Assembly: GCA_009192285.1 (NCBI GenBank)
Contig: CM018603.1
Span: 1,775,802 to 1,839,801 of the forward strand
Direction of reading: 5' to 3'
Length of the DNA: 64,000 nt
DNA from: Morchella semilibera
Taxonomy: Eukaryota; Ascomycota; Pezizomycetes; Pezizales; Morchellaceae
The position numbers and the translations under genes are program-made. Positions 50,593-60,990 of this stretch are shown here, piece after piece. The notes beneath the pieces were generated by a model. It was not told where the DNA came from, did no database searches, and worked only from the letters and a program-made list of their open reading frames with translations. Numbering within the stretch: position 1 is the stretch's first letter; every line of letters starts with the position of its first letter.

Positions 50593-51828
50593 ATGGATTC
50601 CTCAGAATCGAAATCAATCCGCAAGGCTATCTGGTCTGGCTCTATCCCTTGTAAGATACTACTTGATCCTGGAGAGTGCCGTGTCTTTGACGATTCAGAT
50701 CCGTACTACGCACGTATCCCTATTCCACCACCAATCATCCTATGCTGACATTATGGACCCTCGTTAAGCTTACCATTCCGCGGATATCGTATCTACCACT
50801 CTTTATCCCGCAAATCTATAAGTTTTATAAGCATTTCTTGATTGATCAAGAAGTCTCAAAAGAGAAAACAGCTTGGTTTGAATTTGAGAGCGTTCCGCTA
50901 AAATGGTTTATCCCCTGCCATCCAAACCCATATCTCTCCAGTAAGAGTGAGTCGTCCAGAATTCTAATTTGATCTTGTGGGACTTAGGCACTGGCCCGTT
51001 GGTCTCCTCTATGACCTCTTTACCGGGCGCGATCCCTCAAGCATGGATGTTGAAGACGATGAACATCAGCTTCCATGGACTCTGATCCTCCACTTCCGAG
51101 ACTACCCACATAAACACCTTATGCGCTTGGACAATCCCGCAGCTTGTCATGACGCATGGATGAACTTATTAAAAGAGGTTAGTCTCACTATACTTTACTA
51201 CGGGAAACAATCTCACGATAATTAGGCAGATTATGTCCGCCACGGAAGCGCAAAAGCGGTCATGAACCTAACAAAAGCCGAGTCTACAGGCCTCTGGGAC
51301 TCTTTGAAGTCTTGTATGCCTTCTATTACAATTTCGCACGCTATTTTCTGACTGCTTGCAAGATGACCTTGATAAGTATTGGAGTGTCTACGATAAGCTT
51401 ATTTCTCCCATTTCTACCCCCACCCGAAATATACCTTTAAGGGTTTATATCCCTGGCACTGGATCCCGGGTGGTTCAGCGCCCAATTCCCCCTCTTCAAG
51501 CATCTCGTATGTACCCCCTTAAATGAAACCTTGTGTTTTCCCCCACTCGCCGTACCCGCATAATTACATGGAGCTTGTAGAATAATGTTTCGTTTTCCTT
51601 CACCCCACCCAATCTTGAGTTGACAGCTTTATAGGTGACCCTCATACCGTCGGTACGGCCCTGCACCTATTCGTTCCAGAGCTCTTCCCGAGCCAGAGGG
51701 TATGCGTATTAGCGAAACCTGTGATTCATGGTGTGGTAATAGCCATGGGCACACCACTAATAGATTTAATGAGGGACGCGGTGTATCCGGACGGGTTCTT
51801 GCATGTGTCTTTGGCCATGATGGCATGA
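50593..51828 (+). CDS. ATG5: Autophagy protein 5
   Basis: Atg5 is joined to Atg12 and, with Atg16, drives Atg8 lipidation on the autophagosome membrane. Six exons: 50593-50709, 50769-50905, 50988-51177, 51226-51313, 51363-51506, 51635-51828; 289 aa. Landmarks: RKAIWSGSIPCKILLDPGEC at the start, PRISYLPLFIPQIYKFYKHF, WHWPVGLLYDL, LPWTLILHFRDYP, KEADYVRHGSAKAVMNL (which probably holds the Atg12-acceptor Lys), GLWDSLKS, VYIPGTGSRVVQRPI and GTALHLFVPELFP near the end. To stay in frame, intron 1 must start with GC (GCACGT at 50710) and end AAG at 50768, with branch TGCTGAC; the other five borders that count are GT-AG. The stop is 61 bp from the stop of the convergent gene. Confidence 0.92.
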
Positions 51829-51889
51829 TTCTTTAGCGCGAGTAATACCCTGGTAGGTGCAGTGAAGGGTGTTGTTTGGAGTACAAATC

Positions 51890-53279
51890 TTAGGTAAAGG
51901 TCATCGGCGTTCTTGTCAGGGAGTGATAGATTGTATCAAGGGGGTTCTGGTTTTCGTTTGTATTATCTTCATCTGTTGGGGCGTCAGGTACCCATGCAAA
52001 TATTCTGCCATTCGATGTAGCGGAATATATATATGGATAGCCAGGCCTCTGCACGAGCGCATTGATGGTACTAGCTCGCGGGAGCTTCAAACGATTCACT
52101 AACGTGCCATTGTTCAAATTAAACCCTTTAATTGAGGAATTTGAGGGCGCGAAGACAAGCTGAGGATCAGAAATTTGCATTGGTGTGAGAACAGGATTTT
52201 GCGCCTGGTTACGGCGGCTACCTATTGGAGCTTCGAACTCAGTCTGTAGTCAAGCATTATTAACTAGGATTGATAGTTCTCGAATGAGGAATTTGTACCA
52301 TTGCATTTTCACCGGTGGCCATATTCCAAACCCGCATCGCATTATCATGCCCTAATGTTACCAACTGCGTCCCATCCTCACTCCAACTAACACCATTCAC
52401 AGGGCCGTTGTGCGCCAAATTCCTACTATCAAATTTATTAGAATTGGAGTTTGTCATATCAAGGCATGCAAGACAGCTTGCAGCCCGCCGGATGTCCCAT
52501 AGCCTAACAGTTCCATCTGCCCCACCGGAGGCCAGAATATATTCATCTCTAGGTGACCAGTTTACTGCAAGGGTTCCGGCACCAATGTGCCCCACTAATG
52601 AATGTATATTCCCGCCGGTATTTAGGTCAAGAAGTCTTACAGCAGGAAACTTAGAGGAGGCCGCGACCATTGTATGAAAGGACTTGGGGGCCATGACAGC
52701 TGAATAGACAGTTTCTTCCAGGTTGAACTCAGTAACATGTTCCATGACATTTGTATCCCACGCCTTGACAGTTTTGTCAAAAGATGAGGTGACGAATAAG
52801 CCATTGTCTGGAGGGTAGAAAGATATTGAGGAGATGGTATATTTATGCAATTCCGGGCTAGGATGGATGGACCAAGGTGTTAGTGTTACAAAACACCGAA
52901 CTGATCCGAATTGAAAAAAAATTTATTCCTGTAATGACTTACCTGGGTATATGTGTGACTATGGGTTTGAGCTCAAGTTTCGTGTCAGGGGTAGACTCAA
53001 GGTCCCATAAACAGATGGAGGCGCAAGCACCAGCTGAAAGCAGGCTATATGTACGATGTTTATATATCAACGACCACCTATTTAGGACTCGTGTTCTACA
53101 TACAATCTGGAGCTTTGTCTTTCTATATCCAACGCGCTAGCCCCCAGCGCATGCTGTTCACTAAACGTGATATGGGGGGTGCTTTGGATGGAATGCATAA
53201 GTCTTGTGGTATAACCCAGCCTTAGGTTGGAAGCTGCGCGCTCATCACCAAGCTCTCTCGAGAGAAGTAGAGAATCCAT
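51890..53279 (-). CDS. RAD28: WD40 protein, Cockayne syndrome A homolog (Rad28/ERCC8)
   Basis: CSA is the WD40 substrate receptor of a Cul4-type ubiquitin ligase in transcription-coupled DNA repair. Four exons: 53279-53104, 53044-52943, 52857-52299, 52243-51890; 396 aa, the CSA length. The N-terminus LLLSRELGDERAASNLRLG and TTRLMHSIQSTP is the DDB1-contact helix region. WD repeats follow: SAGACASICLWDLES, FVTSSFDKTVKAWDTN, FNLEETVYSAVMAP, LAVNWSPRDEYILASGGADG with VRLWDIRRA, and GVSWSEDGTQLVTLGHDN with MRVWN. The C-terminus has SATSNGRIFAWVPD, close to the ILAWVP end of CSA. All borders are GT-AG and phases agree. Confidence 0.92.
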
Positions 53280-54808
53280 ATTTGACGAGTTTTGCTGATA
53301 TAGTACCTAGGGAAGACAGAAGCCTGGAAGTCTAATGTTCTGATGCGTCATACATGCCAAGACCTCGGTTAAACTCTAAACCAACGTCCTTTGCAACATC
53401 CGCCCCGGAACCTTGGTGGCAAAGAGGCCCCGGTCCAGATTTATCTGCCCGGGACCTCACGTGCGATGTGTAGCACTTGTCATTTTGGGCCTAGTAGCTG
53501 ATAACCATGATTACATAACCTAGGACCCTTAAAGAATGTGTTCTCAGAATTCACAACTACATAAGGTTCTATTCTATTCAGATAGAGGCACTATAGTTGC
53601 TGGAAGTCAAGTTTCAGTAGTAAAAATCCTATCGTTTTAGCAACCAGAAATGGGCAGCTGCGTCTGTATCCCATAAGTACTCTACATGTAGCACTGCCAA
53701 CATAAAACATAACACCAGGGATCTCCTGCGCATAAGCCACAGCATTGAAACAAGAGACTTGGCAAAGTTGGCAGCTTTAACAGTGTATGGGATACTGACA
53801 CCTGAAGGTCTTCTGTGCCACCACAAAGTTGGAGGTATGACGCGGGTGGCGCTTGTTGGGTACCGGCTAAACCCTAAGTCAACGTCCTGCGGCTCTTGCT
53901 ATGCGGGCCATCCACGGTAATGACAGCAGGGCGAGAAATTTGGTGCTGCACCCAGATAACTAATCTTTCGAGCATCAAGCTGCATTATATAACATTGAAA
54001 AGAAAAGAAAAACTGCATTTCAAGTATATTTATGCTGTTCAGAATTAGTCGATAGTAACGGCAACAGACCTCTTCTTTTTAGTCCCAAGCCAGCCGTTAT
54101 CTTGGGATCCCTTCCAAAATGTCGCGTAGCAGCATACTTATCTAACCCACCGACTACAAAGAAGGATAGACTCACTTCGAAGCAACCAAAGGTGTGAGAA
54201 AAAGCCCAATAATCCGCATGGGTTTACAAGTTCCTCATATCAAGCTGCGCAGATATTTGCATTTCTCCTCATCATCTTCAGGTCAGTCATCAGGTGAAGG
54301 AGGAGAGTCGGTTGGCACCACGTACTGCTTCTCTATCCAATCCCACCTGCCATAATCTTCCACGTTGGAAAGTATGGTCACAGCCTAAAGCCACGAACGG
54401 ATTTCTTGGCAAGGAGAATGCCCCGAGTACCCGAAAAGGGAAATGAATAAACAGTTCGTAAATGATACAAAAACAACAAAACCTCAGTACATGCGAGATA
54501 AGATACGTGTGGGATAGTCCCAATAAAAATGTCTTTACAAGAATAATTCATCAAAAGGGGAAGATTCACAAAATAGATGCTAATAACCAACGAGAAAGAA
54601 ATACGCGCAAGATGAGGCGAAAGAAAAGGAATAAAAGACAGAGAGTGCAATATACAAAAACTCATGGTTGCATTTTGAAGAATCAGCATCTCTGCTGCTA
54701 ACTCCGACTTCGCTTCTAAAATAATTTGCCAAGTGACTTTATATTGACCCATACCCAAATTAAAAGAAATTGTACCAGTGGGGCCGTTAAAAATCGGAGC
54801 AGGATTAA
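53280..54808. other. Intergenic, 1.5 kb
   Basis: No coding region supported. It holds an inverted-repeat element (53662-53798). A roughly 25-bp word, CCGGyTAAAC-CTAA--CAACGTCCT, occurs twice (about 53372-53396 and 53864-53888), each time near GGCCC-rich DNA, suggesting a duplicated or flanking-repeat structure. Confidence 0.5.
53662..53798. repeat. Inverted-repeat element, about 137 bp
   Basis: Arms GTCTGTATCCCATA (from 53662) and TATGGGATACTGAC (to 53798) pair with one mismatch. GCACTGCCAAC and GTTGGCAGC pair further in. It is MITE-like and sits between the two copies of the 25-bp word noted in this intergenic region. Confidence 0.5.
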
Positions 54809-56785
54809 TCACCTTCCAGATGATGATTTTTGGTTTAGAGAAGATGGGTACGTCTCTCTCGAAATAGGGGCTGAAATGTTGGACGTATCGTGTGTGGCTT
54901 GATTTATCGTCGGTAGTTGAGAGGTCGATTGATATCCATGATAAGTTGAGTGTGGGGGATGGCCCATGGGAGTTGGGGGTGGAAATGACTGGTGATGGGG
55001 GAATTGTCGGGGCGACGGTGGAGGAAGAGGTTGTGAATGATGAGGTCGTTGATCAAAGTAGCTCGGCCCGGGGGTTGCCCCAGGAGTAGGCGGGGGAAGA
55101 GATGGGAGTGAACGGTGAGAGCGGCCCCCATCGTCAAAATTGGACATTGAGGGCGTTAATGAAGGCGCCGATGAGCTCCCACTGCTGCTGATTGAGGCTG
55201 GTGTCGGTGGAAGAACATCATCAGAACGTATACTAGACCTACGAATCGCTGGACTTGGAACAGGCTGTCCTGGCCTCGACAAGGGTTGGGCCCCGATCGG
55301 AGGGGGTTGGTGTCGCATGAACGAAGGTTGTTGCTGTATATGAGGGCTTTGTATTGTTGGGTGTATACGGGGGAAGAATGAAGATTCCGCTTCGGTAGTG
55401 GGAGCTACAAGAGCTTCTTGCTGTTGTTGGGTCGTTCTTAGAACTGCGTCTCGGTAGCGGGCAACATCTGATGGTGAACTTGACCGGCGCGGTGGAGAAA
55501 TAGCAGGCTTGGCCGCAGAAGGAGAAACAGATTGAACATTCATGTGATGGAAGGCATTCGAAGAATCGTGACTAGAGGGAGACGCATAAGCACTTTGTTC
55601 TGATGATGTCGCCGTTCCAGAGCCAGCACCGCCGCTCCTTCCGATACCACTAAGAAAAGGCGCTGTAGCGCCTACTCCACTACTTAAACTTCCACTGCTG
55701 CCAACAGTATTTGTAAACGCCCCGCTTGAAGAGCTTGTTTGACCTTCGATCTTTGGCCGCTTTCGATTCGTTTCTGCTTGCTCTGCTGCAAAGGTAAGTA
55801 GGAAACCCCTTGATAGCTGACATTCCGGGGCTCACCACTTCCTTCCCTACCTTCCTTTCCCATCTTTGATCTGAAGTCGGAAAGATATTGGATATACTCC
55901 CGGTAACTCTCAGTCTTCTTGTACTCCTGCATCTCTGAGTTGTACTTCTCCTTGGCTATAGAAGCTTCAAGTTCATATGTTTCTTTGTGGTCCGGATCAA
56001 GAACCTTCCACTTCTCACCGACAAGCTTTGCAATATCAGTAAAAGAGAGATTCTGCCCTTTGAGTTCATCTCGCACACCTTGAAAACAGATTTAGCAATT
56101 TGGACCACAAAAAAAAGAAGAGCACGTACGATTGGCGAACATAACATATGCGGACGGAGGCTTTTCTGGTGCCCGCTCATCAGGCTTTAGGGAACAGATC
56201 AACGTCAGCGGCTACATGCATTCAAGAAGCCTCTTTATTCATACCTTTGGATGCCGCCGATATTTTCTCTTACCCGTAGGAGGTATCCCACCCTTCCCAG
56301 GATCGGATTTAGAGGATGGATGGTCCTTCGGTGATAATCTTTCGTCATCAACATCTTCTGCAGGGTAAGTTGGCGGTATTGCTGTTAATGCTTGGTGTGG
56401 CGGGATACCCCTCGCACTTGCAATCTCTCGTTGCAGAATCTAACAACAATTGATATCAGCAAGCACCCCTGGTCATATGAGAGAGGCAGCAAATATTGAT
56501 AAAATCAAAGATAATAAATCCGGACGTTGTTTAAATCAAAAGGATACCGGAAATATGGATTATTGGGGAATTTTAACTTACCCTTCGATGGCCTAACTTA
56601 AAATTGAGGAAGCCGCTGGACCTTAATTATCAGTAACCTGGTACATTAACCTCGAAGAATATGTCTTACAGATCCTGCTCCGTGATGTCCATAACGGCCT
56701 CCCATTTTTCGAACCCCTCATCAACAAGCCGCTCTAGGTACTGCGAGAGTCCCAGCCGGTCCAACAACTCTCCCAGATCCGTCAT
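54809..56785 (-). CDS. SAM-domain and HMG-box protein
   Basis: Six exons: 56785-56670, 56621-56582, 56439-56245, 56184-56130, 56078-55851, 55785-54809; 536 aa. The N-terminus is a SAM domain: DLGELLDRLGLSQYLERLV, KWEAVMDITEQDL, then FKLGHRRILQREIASARG. From about residue 110 an HMG box follows: KRKYRRHPKPDERAPEKPPS, AYVMFANRVRDELKGQNLSF, IAKLVGEKWKVLDPDHKETY and KYNSEMQEYKKTESYREYI. The rest is Ser/Gly/Pro/Gln-rich and disordered. HMG boxes bend DNA and SAM domains oligomerise, so a chromatin or transcription role is likely. I recognise the SAM+HMG layout from Pezizomycotina but not a named gene. The start at MTDLGELL is chosen because the SAM domain begins there; an open frame extends upstream without similarity. 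Confidence 0.88.
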
Positions 56786-59700
56786 ATACACGGAAACACT
56801 ATCACCGGGGTGAAAGCCGCCCTCGAACAAGAGGTTTCCCCAGATGGCGTCGCAAATGCCTAATCTGCCAACACCTTCTGTCACTTTCCGTTGTTCCACG
56901 AACAACTTGTTAACTTCGTCTCAGGAACGTAGACCGATAAAGATGTATTTTGGTCGCCAACGTTCGAGCTGTCGGTGTTGCAGGAACGCAGTCGATGTGT
57001 TTGAGCAAGTCCAGATCATAACAAAAAGTCTCAGACTAATATTTTGTCGAATTGAAGCGTATTCGCAGCTCTCCCTCTCCAATAAGAGTAATGGAAAGGG
57101 AGGCGGGTTTAGCCCCAAGGTGGCTAGAGTAAATCTATCAGATACGTAGAAATGCAAGATCGAAGGCGTTCTGATCTGACGAAAATTTCGTAGAAACCCA
57201 AGGCGTTGATTCGGCTTAGACGGAAGAGTATAGTCAGATCTACTAGAACCACCCGGCCCAGATTTTGTGACGCCCACCCGGTTAATAGATACACAAAAAC
57301 CAACAATTTGCACAGAGAAATGATGCCAGAATAAGTAGGTCACCGGGAGCAACCAGTGGTTTGTTACAAAACTCGGCGATGCTTAACCGGATAGGATGAA
57401 AGGGGGGAAAGAGCAAAGAAATTCCTAATAAATAAATGAATGGATACAATTCTCTAATTCTCCGTAAATTGGGATATAAAATATATCAAAATGGATGGCC
57501 GGTTTACGAATATGGAAGTCTTGGGGTAAGAGACTGCCGGAGCAAGGTGTTTGCGTGACACGATATCAGAACCAGACCCGTTCTCATCGCACACAGTTCA
57601 GCACATTGTTCACGAGGTTCCGTGGATCGAAATTTCTGGGGGTGATCACCCGCAACGAAGGTTATGCCAAGGCCCAAGAGAATCAGGTCTTTTGAGCTTT
57701 TTCTGAAAATCGCAGTCTCGGAAGGAATGATGCCGTTTAGTTTGAAGGACTGAAATGGAACAATATCCTGTCGATCAGCCTACTGTAACTAAGGGTTTAC
57801 GGGAGGGAGACTGACAAGAATAGCACACACGAGAGGCGTGAGTACGCGAAATTCAAAAGAGGAGGAAGGGAGGTGAGGGGATTGGGGGGGGGGGGGTGGT
57901 TCAATGAATTGTGGTGCTAATGGAGGGAGCAGGCGTAGAACGTATTGGCAAAAAAAAAAAAAAGGAAAAAAAGGAAAAAAAGTGCAAAATTCACCGTAGC
58001 CCTGAATGGAAAGAAATGGGCCGATATGGGAAGATTTGAATTGATATTTGCAGTAAGCAGGTGCAAAAGAGGAGCTGCAGCTGCGATGGAAGGCTGTGAG
58101 GACTCAAGGGGAACGATCGTTGCAGCCGGTAGCCAGTGTAAAGACCTACTCTCAAGGATATGGTAAGGGTACTTTTACTCTACTGTAGTTGTTAAGGTGG
58201 GGATGTGTAATGACGTTGTTGTAGGTGGGGATGGGTGGACAAGAAAAGGAAAGGAAGGCTTTGCTTGGTGCCGATGCTCTGTCACGTACGTAGGGTGGTA
58301 GAAGAAAGACCTGTAGAGTGCTTGTAACAGCTTCCTTGAAATTTCCACAGTTTTAACTACCTTCCAGCGACAGCCAGCCAGAATAGAGTGTCTTGCGGGG
58401 TCCACCGAGACACATAAATAACAGCCCTTCGCCCCCCCCCCTCCTCTTTGGTACTGCTAATTAGCCATTGCAATTGGCAACAGTTTGGTATGTACATACA
58501 TACTTAGCAGTACTTGCCGGTGCTAAGTAGCATATCTCGTACATACACATGTACTTGATACACACCTGTTGGGTGCTGCTTCCGTTGCTTCTGTTCCTGC
58601 TCTACTCTCTCCGGCTCACGGCTTAGAGGGGAGAGGAGGGAAAGAGAGGAGAAGGAGGGGGGGAACCAGGGGAGGGGGGCAGCAGAATAAGATACAGTGG
58701 CACTGGTATATCCTAGGCACGACGGTGGTCATCGGGGACGCGGTGGACCTCTCAAAGGGGGCCGTTGACAACTGCGATGTTGCCCTGTTTTTGTCGGACA
58801 CATGCACAATGACGTCGGCGGAGCTGTGCATGGCTTAGTTGTTATTTCAAGGGACCTCCCGAAAGAAGAGTGCTTGTTTTGTACCAGGCAAAAACCACGG
58901 GCAGACAGCCTACAAAAAGGGCTGCCGGGCGCCCGGACCCGTTCAACTATACTTTGATTCGATTCTCCATTAAAATATGCAGATGTGCCAATCGAGCATT
59001 GAGGAGAGAAAACAAATGGCATAAGAAAAAGGGAAATAATCTCCCATCTTTTCCCTATCAAAAAAAAAAAAAAAAAAATTCTAAATTTCCATTTTCTTCA
59101 ACAGGGGTGGGGTGAATTAAAGAAGACATGCAAGCAAGCAATTCACGTACGTGCTAAACAGACAGGTCCTAGGAGCTGGGGGAGGGGGAGAAACAAAAAA
59201 GGAGGCTGGACTTGCTTACCCGTCTTCACATAAGAGCACCCGACCTATGACGCACTTTGATGCCAGGTCCACAGAATTGGAACGACGGGCACTTAGTCTC
59301 AATCTTGAGACGACGAACGACAGGGGCGTCGCCGCTATCGCTAATTGTGGAGCCGGTGAGTTACTCTGAGCAGACATAGTGCAGACTGAAAATACTGGAC
59401 AGTGGGGACGACGACGTTGGCCTACCAATCATTGTGCTAGAACTGACAGGGGGTGCTCTTGGGAGCCAAGGGAACTGCGATCGTACCCTCAAGCGAGATC
59501 GGTAACTTTTCGCGGTCTGAAACGCGCCAAACGTTTAGGGAGGCTTCAAGAAGGCGGCTCCGGCCGCAGGCAAGGGTGCCTGCGAAATTGAAGATCAAGG
59601 AGAATTAAACAAAATAAAGGTTGATACAAGGAAGATAGAACGGGGTGGTTGTTCTGAAAGGTTTCTGTCAGCGATGCGCTGCGGGGTGCAACATCGTAAA

Positions 59701-60704
59701 TACCACTCCATACATGCCTTGACGTTTTACTGGCAGTCCAGCGCTTTTCGGGTACCGGGTACCATTTTTTTCTATGCGGAGTATTCGGTTCTGGAAGCGG
59801 CATGTATGTATGTATATGTAGGTGAGGTTAGGTAACTTTTGTTACTGCAAGGGCCGTTCTCTGTGCCATTTGGGGGAAACGGTTCATGCATCAGCATCAT
59901 ACGATGGGCGCCTTAAATTCATGTATCTAACAGCCTCAAGTCATCGATCATCGTATCGATTTGTGGGTAGGTTGTTTCCTTTTTCTCCTTTTTAAATAAG
60001 AGCATGGGAAGAGGGGGAAGAGGAGGAAGAGGAGGCCCTGGATTCGCAGAAGGCTGGGGTTATCCCACCACTTCCTCATTGGCGAGCTGTGACAGGGTTC
60101 ATTCATGTAGGCCTTCACCTACTTTAAACAAATATCTATATTCAATTCCTTCGTGTGTTTTTACGACCAGGGACATGGCGGCCAGCTTTTACTCCGTGAA
60201 CTTTACAAACCGTTCTATGCCTATATGTATTTTAGTGTAAGTACTCCGGTGTGAAGGGTAAGTGAGTAGAAAGCGGTACGGTTTGCGTTGCTACGTTCTA
60301 CTCACTCACTCTTGACACCGTAGTACCGGGGTGTAAGGGACGCCCATTTTAAAAGTTAGGGCTTGCAAGAGGATCTGATTGGGCAGATGATATAATTTTT
60401 TAAAAAAGCAACACTTGGAAGCCAAGCAGGTATTATCACGGAGCAAGGTGAGGGCGAGGTCGAGGGCGAAACAAGCCAAACTATATAACCTATGTCGAGC
60501 TGCAATGAAGAGGGGTACTAGGAACAATGATTATCCGATGCGAGTAGGTATTACGGAGTTAGACTGGGACGAGGACTAAACTAGCCAAGGTACACAACCG
60601 AGGCAAGGCGAGGGCAAGTCGGGGTACTATAGTAGGAGGAGGGTGGGACAGAGAGTCAACAACATCAGCAAGATTCAAACTCTCTCCAGAGGCTTGACTG
60701 GGTC
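56786..60704. other. Gene-free stretch, 3.9 kb
   Basis: No supported coding region. It holds homopolymer runs (poly-G 57886-57896, poly-A 57950-57962, poly-C about 58432-58441, poly-A 59062-59078), GA- and AG-rich tracts, ACATGTA palindromes near 58546 and a second copy of inverted-repeat family A (60241-60326). The open frames are short and of low complexity. Confidence 0.55.
60241..60326. mobile_element. MITE-like inverted repeat, family A copy 2
   Basis: Arms at 60241-60270 (GTACTCCGGTGTGAAGGGTA then AGTGAGTAGA) and 60297-60326 are imperfect complements. The arms and part of the centre (GTTTGCGT) resemble the element at 16588-16683, so the two are diverged copies of one family. Confidence 0.65.
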
Positions 60705-60951
60705 TCCGGAGGCCGTTGCCAAGGCAATTACCCTCCCGTCTCTCCTAATAACCTCGCTAACCATTTGTTGCCTCCCGAGCCTCCCGATGGCCTCCCGAGC
60801 CTTCTAGAGAGTCTCCTGAGCCTTCTGTTACCCTCCTTACCTCTCCTGACACCTCGCTAATTGTATGTAGCCTCCTGAGCCTTCTAGAGGGCTCCCTGAG
60901 CCTTCTGTTACCCTCCTCTCCTGACACCTCGCTAATTGTTTCTCGCCTCCC
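60705..60951. repeat. Minisatellite, about 80-90-bp unit, three diverged copies
   Basis: Tandem, diverged units share blocks such as TTACCCTCC, CTCTCCTGACACCTCGCTAA, TTGT, GCCTCCCGAG and CCTTCTAGAGGGCTCCCTGA. Copies start at about 60705, 60796 and 60877, and shorter GAGCCTTCCAGAGGGCTTCC echoes run on to 60990. Confidence 0.7.
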
Positions 60952-60990
60952 GAGCCTTCCAGAGGGCTTCCTGAGCCTTCCAGAGGGCTT

